DNA of 64,000 nt from Alphaproteobacteria bacterium (GTDB lineage Bacteria > Pseudomonadota > Alphaproteobacteria > Micropepsales > Micropepsaceae). Shown here in pieces: positions 11,164 through 21,063 of this stretch; position 1 is the stretch's first letter; each line of letters opens with the position of its first letter. Both the position numbers and the translations under genes were made by a program. The notes under the pieces are model-generated. The model was not told the DNA's origin, made no database searches, and worked only from the letters and a program-made list of their open reading frames with translations. The DNA lies in assembly GCA_028865545.1 (NCBI GenBank), contig JAGWJY010000004.1, positions 1 through 64,000 of the forward strand, read 5' to 3'.

Positions 11164-12012
11164 CTATACGGCCATATTGTCGATGAGACGCGTATTGCCC
11201 ACCTTGGCGGCCGCGAGCACGCGCGCGGAATGATGAAGCGAGTCCAGGGGTGACAGCGTCGCCGCATCACGCACGGCAACGTAATCGACCGATGCGAAGC
11301 CGCATTCCAGCAGAGCCCGTTTGCCTTCCGCTTCGGCCGCTGGGATCGGCTCGCCGTTGTGCAAGGCGGCAATGACGCGTTTCAGCACGACGTTCAGTTG
11401 GCCGGCAATCCGGCGTTCGTCCGGCTTGAGATAGGCGTTGCGGGACGACATGGCGAGTCCATCGGATTCGCGGATGATCGGTGCGCCAAAGATCTCGGTA
11501 GCCAGGCCGAGGTCAGCGGCCAAGCGCCGCACGACCAAGAGCTGTTGGTAGTCCTTCTCGCCGAAGGTGGCGATGTCCGGCATGGCCGCCAGCAGGAGCT
11601 TGGCGACGACTGTTGCGACACCCCCAAAGAAGTGAGGCCGGAAATCGGTTTCCAACCCCTGGCTGGGCCCTCCGACTTCGATCTTGGTAGCGAAACCTTG
11701 TGGGTACATTTCGCCGACCGAGGGCGCAAAGATCAGGTCCGTCCCGCCGACGGCAGCAAGCTTCGCGGCATCGGCGTCCAGCGTCCGCGGATAGCGGTCG
11801 AAATCTTCGTGCGGCGCGAATTGTGTCGGGTTTACGAAAATACTGACTACGACCTTGTCCGCACGCTTTTGTGTCTCGTGCACCAGCGACAAATGGCCCT
11901 CATGGAGGGCGCCCATGGTCGGCACCAAGCCGATACGCGCGCCGTTCCGCCGCTCGACGGCGATCCGGGCGCGTAGTTGGGCGACGGTGGTGGCAACGGG
12001 CAGGGCAGACAT
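11164..12012 (-). CDS. panC: Pantoate--beta-alanine ligase
   Basis: 282 aa; GLVPTMGALHEGHLSLV, VSIFVNPTQF, FGEKDYQQL, SSRNAYL. Confidence 0.97.
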   Translation of the reverse strand: MSALPVATTVAQLRARIAVERRNGARIGLVPTMGALHEGHLSLVHETQKRADKVVVSIFVNPTQFAPHEDFDRYPRTLDADAAKLAAVGGTDLIFAPSVGEMYPQGFATKIEVGGPSQGLETDFRPHFFGGVATVVAKLLLAAMPDIATFGEKDYQQLLVVRRLAADLGLATEIFGAPIIRESDGLAMSSRNAYLKPDERRIAGQLNVVLKRVIAALHNGEPIPAAEAEGKRALLECGFASVDYVAVRDAATLSPLDSLHHSARVLAAAKVGNTRLIDNMAV

Positions 12013-12083
12013 GATCCGCCAATGATAGCGCGTGCGGGCAAGGAGGCGCTACAATGGACTCGCCACCCAACGAAAAATCCCAG

Positions 12084-15000
12084 ATGCCCAACAAGCTGCG
12101 CCAAGCCATCGCCGACGCTTACCTGGCCGACGAGAACGCCATCTCCGCCGAACGGATTTCACTGGCAAAACTAACCCCGGCAGAGAGCGCGGCAACGCAG
12201 GCTCTGGCGCTCGAACTGGCGAGCCGCATCCGTGCGGAAGGTAACAAGCGCGGGGGCGTCGACGCCTTCACGCAAGAATACGCGCTGTCCACGGAAGAGG
12301 GCGTGGCGCTGATGTGCCTGGCCGAGGCGCTGCTGCGCGTGCCGGATGCGGAAACCGCCGACCGGCTGATCCGCGACAAGATCGCGCCGGGCGACTGGGA
12401 CAGCCATAACCAGAAATCCGACTCCCTGTTTGTGAACGCCTCCACCTGGGCGTTGATGCTGACCGGGCGCATCGTGCGCATGGACCAGACAGCAAAGTGG
12501 GATCTGGACGGAATCGCCAAGAAGCTGATCGCCCGCTCTGGAGAGCCGGTGATCCGTCAGGCCATCACGGCGGCGATGCGCGTGCTCGGCGGGCAATTCG
12601 TGCTCGGCCAGACCATCGGCGAAGCGCTCAAGGCGTCACGCGGTTATCGCGACAAGGGCTATCGCATGTCCTTCGACATGCTGGGCGAGGCCGCCTACAC
12701 GGCACAGGACGCCGAGCGTCATCTGGGCGCCTATCGCAAGGGCATTGCGGCGATTGCTGCGGCCTATCCGGTGGACGACACCCCGATCTTCGAACGCCCA
12801 AGCATCTCGGTGAAACTGTCGGCGCTGCATCCGCGCTACGAATGGGTCAAGCGGGAACGCGTGATGGCGGAGCTGCTGCCCGCGCTCGTGGATCTGGTGC
12901 GCCAGGCGCGCGCCGCAGAGATCGGCGTCACCATCGATGCCGAGGAAGCCGACCGGCATGAAATCATGCTCGATCTGTTCGAGGCCGCGATAGTCGCTGA
13001 AGGGGTAGCGGATTGGAACGGGCTTGGGATCGTCGTCCAAGCGTACCAGAAACGCGCGATTCCGACGTTGAACTGGCTGATCGATCTGGCACGGCATACC
13101 AAGCGCCGCATTCCGGTGCGCCTCGTCAAAGGCGCTTACTGGGATACCGAGGTGAAGCGCGCGCAGGAAGCCGGGCTACCGGATTATCCGGTGTTCACGC
13201 GCAAGGCGGCGACCGATACGTCCTACATAGCCTGTGCCCGCACCATCTTAGCGGCACGCGACGCGATCTTCGCGCAATTCGCCACCCACAACGCGCATAC
13301 GCTGTCGGCGGTCGAGGTGTTGTCGGGCGGCAAAGGCGATTTCGAATACCAGCGCCTGCACGGTATGGGCGAGTCGCTCTATGAGCTTTATCACGAGGTG
13401 AAGAAAGCCTCCGCCGTTGGCGCGGGTACCCGTATTTATGCACCGGTCGGCAGCCACGAAGACTTGCTCGCCTATCTGGTGCGCCGACTTCTGGAGAACG
13501 GCGCCAACACCTCTTTCGTCAACCGTATGGCTGATGACGAGTCGCCGATCGAAGCGTTGATCGCCGATCCCATAGCGCAGATGGCGAAGGAGACGCCGCG
13601 CCGCAACCCCAAAATTCCGCCGCCGTCAGAGATGTTTGCGGATCGGAAGAATTCGTCGGGCTTTCTGTGGAGCGACCCGCAGGTCGCCGCGCCGATTATC
13701 GCCTCCATCCAGGACGCGCTGCGCGAGCCCGCAATCGCTCTGCCGGTCGTGGCCAGCGGCAAGCGCGAAGGCAAGCCGATCTCCCTGCTCGATCCGGCAA
13801 ACCGCAAGCGCCTTGTCGGATACGCCACGGAAGCCTTGCCGGCAGATGCATTAACGGCCCTGGGGCATGCTCATCGCGCCCAGAAGGACTGGAACGCGAA
13901 AGGCGGCGCCGCGCGAGCTGAAATCCTGGAACGGGCGGCCGATTTGTTCGAAGGGAAGCGCACGCAACTGATGGCGCTCGCGGTTCGCGAAGCCGGTAAG
14001 ACACTGCCGAACGCGCTGGGCGAAGTACGCGAAGCGGTGGATTTCCTGCGCTATTACGCGGTGGAAGCGCGCCGGCGGTTCTCCGCGCCGACCGCGCTAA
14101 CCGGTCCGACCGGCGAGTCCAACGAGTTGTCATTGCACGGTCGCGGCGTCTTCGGCTGCATCAGCCCGTGGAACTTCCCGCTCTCGATCTTCGCGGGGCA
14201 GGTGGCTGGTGCGTTGGCGGCGGGCAATGCCGTGCTCGCCAAGCCGGCGGAACAGACTCCGTTGATCGCCGCGGCCGCGGTCTCGCTGCTGCACGAAGCC
14301 GGCGTGCCGATAGAGGTGCTCCAATTCCTTCCCGGCGACGGGCCGAAACTTGGCCGCGCGTTGTGCGCCGATGCCAGGCTGGCAGGCGTCGCTTTCACCG
14401 GATCGACGGAAGCGGCCATGGCCATCAACCGCGCGCTGGCGGCGCGCAGCGGCCCCATCGCCACACTGATCGCCGAGACCGGTGGCCAGAATGCGATGAT
14501 CGTGGATTCGACGGCCTTGCCGGAACAGGTGGCGCGCGACGCAATCTCGTCGGCTTTTGACAGTGCAGGCCAGCGCTGCTCGGCGCTGCGTGTGCTGTTT
14601 GTGCAGGAAGACGTCGCCGACAAGATGCTCGACATGATCCTGGGTGCCATGGATCAACTGAAGATCGGCGATCCGATGGATTTAGCGACCGATATCGGCC
14701 CGGTGATCGACGAAGCAGCGCGCGAGGTGCTGGAAGTGCATGCGGCACGTATGACGCGCGAAGCAAAGCTGTTGCGCAAGCTGACGCTCGGCAAGGAACA
14801 CGATGCCGGGGTTTTCTTTCCGCCGCATGTCTTCGAGATCGAATCGATTACCCAGCTGCAACGAGAGGTCTTTGGGCCGGTGCTGCATGTCGTGCGCTAT
14901 GCCGCCGACAAGCTCGACATAGTCTGTGACGCGATCAACGCCACCGGCTACGGGCTGACGCTCGGCGTGCATAGCCGCATCGAGGAGACGGCGGCGTTTG

Positions 15001-15212
15001 TGCGGGCGCGGGTGCATGCCGGCAACATCTACGTCAATCGCAACCAGATCGGTGCGGTAGTCGGCGTGCAGCCGTTTGGCGGCGAAGGCCTGTCCGGCAC
15101 CGGGCCGAAGGCGGGTGGGCCGCATTATCTCAACCGCTTTGCGGCGGAGCGTACCTTCACCGTCAACACGGCTGCCGCCGGCGGCAACGCGGCGCTGCTC
15201 AGTTCCAGTTAG
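12084..15212 (+). CDS. putA: Bifunctional proline dehydrogenase / L-glutamate gamma-semialdehyde dehydrogenase (start 12054 or 12084)
   Basis: ~1045 aa; RLVKGAYWDTEVKRAQ, CISPWNFPLSIF, ETGGQNAMIVDSTALPEQ, SAGQRCSALRVL, FGGEGLSGTGPKAGGP; no N-terminal RHH domain apparent. Confidence 0.96.
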   Translation: MPNKLRQAIADAYLADENAISAERISLAKLTPAESAATQALALELASRIRAEGNKRGGVDAFTQEYALSTEEGVALMCLAEALLRVPDAETADRLIRDKIAPGDWDSHNQKSDSLFVNASTWALMLTGRIVRMDQTAKWDLDGIAKKLIARSGEPVIRQAITAAMRVLGGQFVLGQTIGEALKASRGYRDKGYRMSFDMLGEAAYTAQDAERHLGAYRKGIAAIAAAYPVDDTPIFERPSISVKLSALHPRYEWVKRERVMAELLPALVDLVRQARAAEIGVTIDAEEADRHEIMLDLFEAAIVAEGVADWNGLGIVVQAYQKRAIPTLNWLIDLARHTKRRIPVRLVKGAYWDTEVKRAQEAGLPDYPVFTRKAATDTSYIACARTILAARDAIFAQFATHNAHTLSAVEVLSGGKGDFEYQRLHGMGESLYELYHEVKKASAVGAGTRIYAPVGSHEDLLAYLVRRLLENGANTSFVNRMADDESPIEALIADPIAQMAKETPRRNPKIPPPSEMFADRKNSSGFLWSDPQVAAPIIASIQDALREPAIALPVVASGKREGKPISLLDPANRKRLVGYATEALPADALTALGHAHRAQKDWNAKGGAARAEILERAADLFEGKRTQLMALAVREAGKTLPNALGEVREAVDFLRYYAVEARRRFSAPTALTGPTGESNELSLHGRGVFGCISPWNFPLSIFAGQVAGALAAGNAVLAKPAEQTPLIAAAAVSLLHEAGVPIEVLQFLPGDGPKLGRALCADARLAGVAFTGSTEAAMAINRALAARSGPIATLIAETGGQNAMIVDSTALPEQVARDAISSAFDSAGQRCSALRVLFVQEDVADKMLDMILGAMDQLKIGDPMDLATDIGPVIDEAAREVLEVHAARMTREAKLLRKLTLGKEHDAGVFFPPHVFEIESITQLQREVFGPVLHVVRYAADKLDIVCDAINATGYGLTLGVHSRIEETAAFVRARVHAGNIYVNRNQIGAVVGVQPFGGEGLSGTGPKAGGPHYLNRFAAERTFTVNTAAAGGNAALLSSS

Positions 15213-15213
15213 G

Positions 15214-16713
15214 TCAGCGTGTCGCGATGGCGGCGAAACAGGTCTGGCCGCGTTCGGTCAGGCGAGCGCATACTTGGCGCGCCTCGCGCTCCAGGAAGGG
15301 GCCGAAGCGTGCGCGGTAGAGCAGATGTCCGTCGATCGACTGGAAGGGCACCACGATGCGCTGGGCCTGACCCAGTACGTCCATGGACTTCTCCGCGTAG
15401 GTCGCGAGTTGCGCGCGCGCCTGGTCGATGTCGGTGAAGGCGCCAATCTGGATCGTCCAGTCGTGGACACCGAGGGACGCCAAGGCGGTGCCATTGTCGC
15501 CGATATCGCCTTCGCCGAATTCTGGGCGGAGGATGGGTCTGGGGACCACGCGCTTGACGTCGTTCGGCTGATAGGAGGCGACGACGGCCGGCTGAGGCTG
15601 CTGCGGTCTCGGCTCCGGCGTGACCACCGTGTTGTCGCCGCTGTCCGCGGTGAATGTGGTGTCGGGACGGGATTCCGCGGCATCCTCATCGTCGGGATTG
15701 GCGGCGTCAGCCAAGGTGACCGGATCCGGCTCAGGCAGGACGTTGGGCGGCAAAGTTGTGGCGGTGTTGACGGCCACCGTCTGCCAGGGGATCGGTCCGC
15801 GCGCGACCAAGGTTGGGTTCTGCGCGATCCGGTCGAAGGTGTCATTGAGGAGCCGCTCCATCTCCTTGTCGCGGCGCTGTGCCGTGCGCCCGCCCATGAC
15901 GACACCGATGACTTGCGACCCGTTGCGCACCACGGAGGATACCAGGTTGAAACCCGAGGCCGCCGTGTAGCCGGTCTTCATGCCATCGGCGCCGGGAAAT
16001 CGACCCAACAGATTGTCGTGACCGACGTAGTGATAGCCGTGGTAGACGAAATCCCGCGTCGCGAAATAGTGGAAATATTGCGGGAAGTCATAAGCCAAAT
16101 GCCGCGCAAGAACGGCGAGATCTCTGGCCGTGGTGATCTGCAACCGGTCCGGCAGGCCGGACGCGTTGTGATAAAATGTGTCGCGCATGCCGAGGGCACG
16201 CGCCTTGGCGTTCATCAGTTCCGCAAAATGTGATTCCGTGCCGCCGATCGCTTCCGCGATGGCGACCGCGACATCGTTGGCCGAATGGACGACGATGGCC
16301 TTGATGGCCGTCTCAACGGGAATCGTTTCGCCTGGGCTGACGCGCAGATTCGTCGCAGCCTGATGCGCGGCGTGCGCCGAAAACGTCAGCGTCGTCGCCA
16401 TCGTCATCTGGCCCTTCTTCAGCGCGTCGAAGAGCATGTAGAGAGTCATCAACTTGGTCAGCGAGGCGGGATGGCGCTCGGCGTCCGCGTTGCGGGCGTA
16501 CAAGACCTTGCCGGTTTCCCCGTCCACAATCAGCGCGGCATCCTTCGCCGGGTCCGTAAGGCTGGCGGGCATGGGGGCGTAGTGGCGGTGGTAGTGGCGC
16601 CTGGCCTGGGCGGGAGACGACACCAAGAATCCCAGCGCCACAATTAGCGCTAGAACCGCCAACGACCCCAGTTTCGCGGGCCGACCGATTCGGTCACGCG
16701 CTAGGTTAAACAT
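15214..16713 (-). CDS. D-alanyl-D-alanine carboxypeptidase with C-terminal SPOR domain
   Basis: 499 aa; signal peptide; HPASLTKLMTLYMLFDALKKG, HSANDVAVAIAEAIGG, DGMKTGYTAASGFNLV; C-terminal WTIQIGAFTDIDQARAQL. Confidence 0.93.
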   Translation of the reverse strand: MFNLARDRIGRPAKLGSLAVLALIVALGFLVSSPAQARRHYHRHYAPMPASLTDPAKDAALIVDGETGKVLYARNADAERHPASLTKLMTLYMLFDALKKGQMTMATTLTFSAHAAHQAATNLRVSPGETIPVETAIKAIVVHSANDVAVAIAEAIGGTESHFAELMNAKARALGMRDTFYHNASGLPDRLQITTARDLAVLARHLAYDFPQYFHYFATRDFVYHGYHYVGHDNLLGRFPGADGMKTGYTAASGFNLVSSVVRNGSQVIGVVMGGRTAQRRDKEMERLLNDTFDRIAQNPTLVARGPIPWQTVAVNTATTLPPNVLPEPDPVTLADAANPDDEDAAESRPDTTFTADSGDNTVVTPEPRPQQPQPAVVASYQPNDVKRVVPRPILRPEFGEGDIGDNGTALASLGVHDWTIQIGAFTDIDQARAQLATYAEKSMDVLGQAQRIVVPFQSIDGHLLYRARFGPFLEREARQVCARLTERGQTCFAAIATR

Positions 16714-16857
16714 TCACAGCCCCAAACTCCCGGGTTGCTGGCTTCCACACTGCAACAATGAGACCAAATCATGGCCGCAGGTGCAAGCCCGTATGGGAAA
16801 TTGACTTTAACTTGTCGGCATTTACGGGTGGTTAACCGGCACCCTGAGGGCGAATTG

Positions 16858-16927
16858 GTGCAGTGCAGCAAGATTAACTTGACTTTCCGGATGGTGCGCC
16901 GCATATAAGCTATGTTGCATTGCAGCA
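16858..16927. promoter_or_regulatory. Candidate phasin promoter with two PhaR-like operator repeats
   Basis: GTGCAGTGCAGCA (16858-16870) and TTGCATTGCAGCA (16915-16927) flank TTGACT (16879-16884)-N19-TATAAG (16904-16909). Confidence 0.45.
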
Positions 16928-16978
16928 GGCGCTGACGCTGGTCCGAAGGCGGTGCGCCACGACGGAGAGGTAAGGACA

Positions 16979-17443
16979 ATGGCGAAATCAGCAAAAGTGG
17001 CCGGTGACAAAATCGCCGATGCCGCGGAAAACATCGAGACAGCAATGAAAAACGGTACGGAAGCCATCAAGGCCGGCTTTGAAAAGGCCGTGAAGAATTA
17101 CGATCAGATCGTCGGCTACGGCAAAGAAACGGTCGAAGCTTATGTGAAATCGGCCAATGCCGCCGGTAAGGGCGCCGAAACCCTGCACAACGAGCTTTAT
17201 AGCTATTCCAAGCAGTCGGTCGAAGAGTCGATTGCAGCTGCGAAGGCGCTGCTCGGCGCCAAATCGGCCCACGAAGCCTTCGAACTGCAAAGCGGTTTCG
17301 CGAAGACGGCATTCGAGGCCTATGTCAGCGAAGTCACGAAGCTTTCCGAACTCTTCGTCTCGACGACGAAAGAGGCTTTCGAGCCGCTTCAGGGCCGCGT
17401 TCAGGCCTGGGTCGAAGTCGTCCAGAGCGCCCGCGCTGCTTAA
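16979..17443 (+). CDS. Phasin family protein
   Basis: 154 aa helical protein; EAIKAGFEKAVKNYDQIVGYGKETVEAYVKSANAAGKGAETLHNELYSYSKQSVEESIAAAKALLGAKSAHEAFELQSGFAKTAFEAYVSE. Confidence 0.9.
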   Translation: MAKSAKVAGDKIADAAENIETAMKNGTEAIKAGFEKAVKNYDQIVGYGKETVEAYVKSANAAGKGAETLHNELYSYSKQSVEESIAAAKALLGAKSAHEAFELQSGFAKTAFEAYVSEVTKLSELFVSTTKEAFEPLQGRVQAWVEVVQSARAA

Positions 17444-17471
17444 TACGGCGTTTCCGCCGGAATTCGAATAG

Positions 17472-17505
17472 GAAGGGCCTGGGACACGCTCCCGGGCCCT
17501 TTTCC
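17472..17505 (+). terminator. Rho-independent terminator after the phasin gene
   Basis: AAGGGCCTGGGA-cacgc-TCCCGGGCCCTT: 12-bp stem (one G-U) followed by TTTT. Confidence 0.85.
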
Positions 17506-17603
17506 GTTTGGCGCCGACCGTACCCACATAAACTGTACGTAGAGACACCTGTTGCGGAAGCTTCCTTTCATCCTCTTATAGTATGGTGCATTCGGGTAAG
17601 ACG

Positions 17604-17957
17604 ATGGCGGACAAGCGCGACCAGCGAGGACAGGACACCGACGGCGGCGACGGGGCGAATGGCCCTGGCACCGGCGTGGTGACGAAAACACGCCCGAAAA
17701 CCAAGAAGCCAAGCCTCTACAAGGTCCTTCTGCTGAACGACGACTACACACCTATGGAGTTCGTCGTTCATATCCTGGAGCGTATCTTCAGCAAGAATCG
17801 CGACGAGGCGGTGCAGATCATGTTGCATGTCCATCGGCACGGCGTGGGTATTTGCGGCGTCTTCACCTTCGAGGTCGCCGAAACAAAAGTTGCGCAGGTC
17901 ATTGAATTCGCCCGCCGGCATGAGCATCCTTTGCAGTGCACGATGGAAAAGGAATAG
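17604..17957 (+). CDS. clpS: ATP-dependent Clp protease adaptor ClpS
   Basis: [28 protein letters not shown]...[26 protein letters not shown] at 17604 preferred because a TATAGT box at 17577-17582 abuts the ATG at 17583. Confidence 0.95.
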   Translation: MADKRDQRGQDTDGGDGANGPGTGVVTKTRPKTKKPSLYKVLLLNDDYTPMEFVVHILERIFSKNRDEAVQIMLHVHRHGVGICGVFTFEVAETKVAQVIEFARRHEHPLQCTMEKE

Positions 17958-17959
17958 CG

Positions 17960-20287
17960 ATGCCATCACTGTCGCGGAGCCTGGAACAAGCGCTGCACCG
18001 CGCGATCAAGCTGGCAAGCGACCGGCATCATGAATATGCCACGCTGGAACATCTGCTGCTTGCCCTGACCGACGACCCGGATGCGGCGCAGGTCATGAAG
18101 GCCTGTAACGTCGACACCGACGCGCTGCGACTCATCTTGAAGAAATACATCGATGACGAATTGCTGACGTTGGTGATCGAGGACGGCGAGGACGCCAAGC
18201 CCACCACCGGCTTCCAGCGGGTGGTGCAGCGCGCGGTGCTGCATGTGCAGAATTCCGGTCGCGACGAGGTGACCGGTGCCAACGTGCTGGTGGCGCTGTT
18301 CACCGAGCGCGAGAGCCACGCCGTCTATTTCCTGCAAGAGCAGAACATGACGCGATTGGATGCCGTCAGCTACATCAGCCACGGCATCGCCAAGCGGCCC
18401 GGCATGAGCCAGCAGAAGTCCGTGCGCGGCGCCGAAGAGGACGAAGAAGGCGAGAAATCCACCAAGCAGGGCACCGGTGCGCTGGAAAGCTACTGTGTCA
18501 ATCTGAACGAGAAGGCCAAGCAGGGCCGAATCGATCCGCTGATCGGCCGCGACGCCGAGGTCGAGCGCACCATCCAAATCCTTTGCCGACGCCAGAAGAA
18601 CAACCCGCTGTTCGTCGGCGATCCCGGCGTCGGCAAGACCGCCATCGCCGAAGGACTCGCGCGCAAGATCGTCAAGAACGACGTTCCCGAAGTGCTGCGG
18701 AACTCCATCATCTTCGCCCTCGACATGGGCGCCCTGATCGCCGGCACGCGTTATCGCGGCGATTTCGAGGAGCGGCTCAAGTCGGTCATCAAAGAGATAG
18801 AAGGCGTTGCCGGGGCGATCTTGTTCATCGATGAGATTCACACGGTGATCGGCGCCGGCGCCACCAGCGGCGGCGCGATGGACGCCTCCAACCTGCTTAA
18901 ACCGGCATTGCAGGCGGGCTCGCTGCGCTGCATGGGCTCGACGACCTATAAGGAATACCGCCAGTATTTTGAGAAGGATCGCGCGCTGGTGCGCCGCTTC
19001 CAGAAAATCGATGTGGCCGAACCGACCGTGCCGGACACGATCAAGATTCTGAAGGGGCTGAAGCCCTATTTCGAGGAATACCACAAAGTTCGCTACACGG
19101 CGGATGCCATCAAAGCCGCAGTGGAACTGGCGGCGAAGTACATCAACGACCGCAAGCTGCCCGACAAGGCCATCGACGTGATCGACGAAGTCGGTGCCTC
19201 GCAGATGCTGCTGCCGGAATCGCGGCGCAAGAAGGTGATCGGCGTCAAGGAAGTGGAAGAGGTGATCGCCAAGATGGCGCGCATTCCTCCCAAATCCGTG
19301 TCCAAAACCGATGCCGAGGCATTGCGCACGTTGCCGGACGATCTCAAGCGCGTGGTGTTCGGCCAGGACAAGGCGATCGACGCGCTGTCCTCGGCGATCA
19401 AGCTGGCGCGCGCTGGTCTGCGTCAGGCCGAAAAGCCCATCGGCTGCTATCTGTTCTCCGGCCCCACCGGCGTCGGCAAGACCGAGGTCGCCAAGCAGCT
19501 GGCGTCCATCATGGGCGTGGAACTGCTGCGCTTCGATATGAGCGAATACATGGAGCGGCATACGGTGTCGCGCCTGATCGGCGCGCCGCCAGGCTATGTC
19601 GGCTTCGACCAGGGCGGGCTGCTCACCGATGGCGTTGACCAGCATCCGCATTGCGTTCTGCTGCTCGATGAAATCGAGAAGGCGCATATGGACCTGTTCA
19701 ACATCCTGTTGCAGGTCATGGATCACGGCAAGCTGACCGATCACAACGGCAAGAAGATCGACTTCCGCAACGTCGTGCTGATCATGACGACCAATGCGGG
19801 CGCTTCTGACGCGGCGAAGGATTCCATCGGCTTCGGCCGCGGCAAGCGCGAAGGCGAGGACGAGGAAGCGATCAAGAAGCTGTTCACGCCAGAGTTCCGC
19901 AACCGTCTCGATGCGACGATCGCGTTCGCGCCTCTCGGCCGCGAGACCATCGACCGCGTGGTCGAGAAGTTCGTGCTGGAACTCGAGGCGCAGCTGATCG
20001 ACCGCGACGTAACCTTCGACCTGACGCCGGAAGCGACGCGCTGGCTGGGCGAGAAGGGCTATGACGACGCTTTCGGGGCGCGGCCGTTGGCGCGGGTGAT
20101 ACAAGACCACATCAAGAAGCCGCTGGCCGACGAAATCCTGTTTGGCAAGTTGAAGAGCGGCGGCACGGTGCGCGTGTTATTGGATCGCGCGGCCGACAAG
20201 CTGGTGTTCGAATTCATCACCGACGCCGACGCCAAGCCCAAGGCGCTGCCGCCGCCGCGAAAGCCGAAGAGCGAAGAGAGCGTTTAG
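17960..20287 (+). CDS. clpA: ATP-dependent Clp protease ATP-binding subunit ClpA
   Basis: ~775 aa; two AAA+ modules (GDPGVGKTAIAEGLA; SGPTGVGKTEVAKQLA), Clp_N repeats; directly after clpS. Confidence 0.96.
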   Translation: MPSLSRSLEQALHRAIKLASDRHHEYATLEHLLLALTDDPDAAQVMKACNVDTDALRLILKKYIDDELLTLVIEDGEDAKPTTGFQRVVQRAVLHVQNSGRDEVTGANVLVALFTERESHAVYFLQEQNMTRLDAVSYISHGIAKRPGMSQQKSVRGAEEDEEGEKSTKQGTGALESYCVNLNEKAKQGRIDPLIGRDAEVERTIQILCRRQKNNPLFVGDPGVGKTAIAEGLARKIVKNDVPEVLRNSIIFALDMGALIAGTRYRGDFEERLKSVIKEIEGVAGAILFIDEIHTVIGAGATSGGAMDASNLLKPALQAGSLRCMGSTTYKEYRQYFEKDRALVRRFQKIDVAEPTVPDTIKILKGLKPYFEEYHKVRYTADAIKAAVELAAKYINDRKLPDKAIDVIDEVGASQMLLPESRRKKVIGVKEVEEVIAKMARIPPKSVSKTDAEALRTLPDDLKRVVFGQDKAIDALSSAIKLARAGLRQAEKPIGCYLFSGPTGVGKTEVAKQLASIMGVELLRFDMSEYMERHTVSRLIGAPPGYVGFDQGGLLTDGVDQHPHCVLLLDEIEKAHMDLFNILLQVMDHGKLTDHNGKKIDFRNVVLIMTTNAGASDAAKDSIGFGRGKREGEDEEAIKKLFTPEFRNRLDATIAFAPLGRETIDRVVEKFVLELEAQLIDRDVTFDLTPEATRWLGEKGYDDAFGARPLARVIQDHIKKPLADEILFGKLKSGGTVRVLLDRAADKLVFEFITDADAKPKALPPPRKPKSEESV

Positions 20288-20583
20288 CTCTTTTCTTCAC
20301 GTCCCCCGGCGTGGGGAGGTCGCACGCCATGTCAGCGCAAATGGTCGCAGCCACCTTGTTGGTCGGGAATTCACACTTACATGCGATGGAAGGGCGGAGC
20401 CTGCGCGGAACGGGAGTGATGTCGCGCAAACGCCGCGCCGGTGGATTTTTGGGAGCGGAAAGAGGTCCGATTTAGGAAGGAGATTTTACAGCCATAACAA
20501 GTGGTTACGCCGCAAAATCCCCATTCGAATTCGAGGCAGCCGAAACGCTGAAATATCTCGTAGAGTCGAACGAGGCGAGCGCC

Positions 20584-21000
20584 TTACAGCGCCGCGCGGA
20601 TTTTCGCTGCAACGGGCTCGAGGAGTTGCGGAGCGACCATCTCGCGGGCGTGAAACTTCAGGTCGATGCCGGCCGTGCGCGGGATGATGTGGAAGTGCAC
20701 GTGCATCACGCTCTGCCCCGAGGCTTCGCCATTCAATTGGGCCAGCATAAGGCCGGGGCAGGCGAGGGCTTTTTTCACAGCCTTCGCCACCAGCTGCGTC
20801 GTAGCGATCAGCGCGGCCATGCCTCCAGGTGAAAGGTCAAAAATGTTTTCGGCGGGATCCTTCGGGATCACCAGCGTGTGGCCTTCCGCCTGCGGCATCA
20901 CATCCATGAAGGCGAGCGTGCGAGAGTCCTCATAGACTCTCACACAGGGGATTTCGCCGCGCAGAATTTTTGCGAAGACATTGTTGGGATCATAGGGCAT
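20584..21000 (-). CDS. HIT family protein
   Basis: HVHFHIIPR histidine triad; VFAKILRGEIPCVRVYEDSRTLAFMDVMPQAEGHTLVIPK. Confidence 0.93.
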   Translation of the reverse strand: MPYDPNNVFAKILRGEIPCVRVYEDSRTLAFMDVMPQAEGHTLVIPKDPAENIFDLSPGGMAALIATTQLVAKAVKKALACPGLMLAQLNGEASGQSVMHVHFHIIPRTAGIDLKFHAREMVAPQLLEPVAAKIRAAL

Positions 21001-21063
21001 GAGAGACTCACGGCTGGTGTTGTTGGTGAGCATTCTACCGCGCCAAGCAAAGGGGAGGCAAAA

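Noticed and set aside
15076-16233. 385-aa plus-strand ORF opposite the D,D-carboxypeptidase
   Set aside because: Antisense to a clear PBP5/SPOR protein and starts inside putA; no domain recognised.
17966-20110. 714-aa ORF antisense to clpA
   Set aside because: Opposite a clearly recognisable ClpA; long antisense frames arise from high GC at third positions; Arg/His/Gln-rich translation without recognisable domains.
20450-20560. Possible tRNA because of TTCGAATTC
   Set aside because: No cloverleaf: acceptor, D and anticodon stems cannot be formed around it.
20476-20832. Open plus frame reading ...ITSGYAAKSPFEFEAAETLKYLVESNEASALQ... after clpA
   Set aside because: First part looks protein-like, but no ATG/GTG/TTG start after the stop at 20473 and the rest is antisense to the HIT gene; could be a gene remnant but not supportable.
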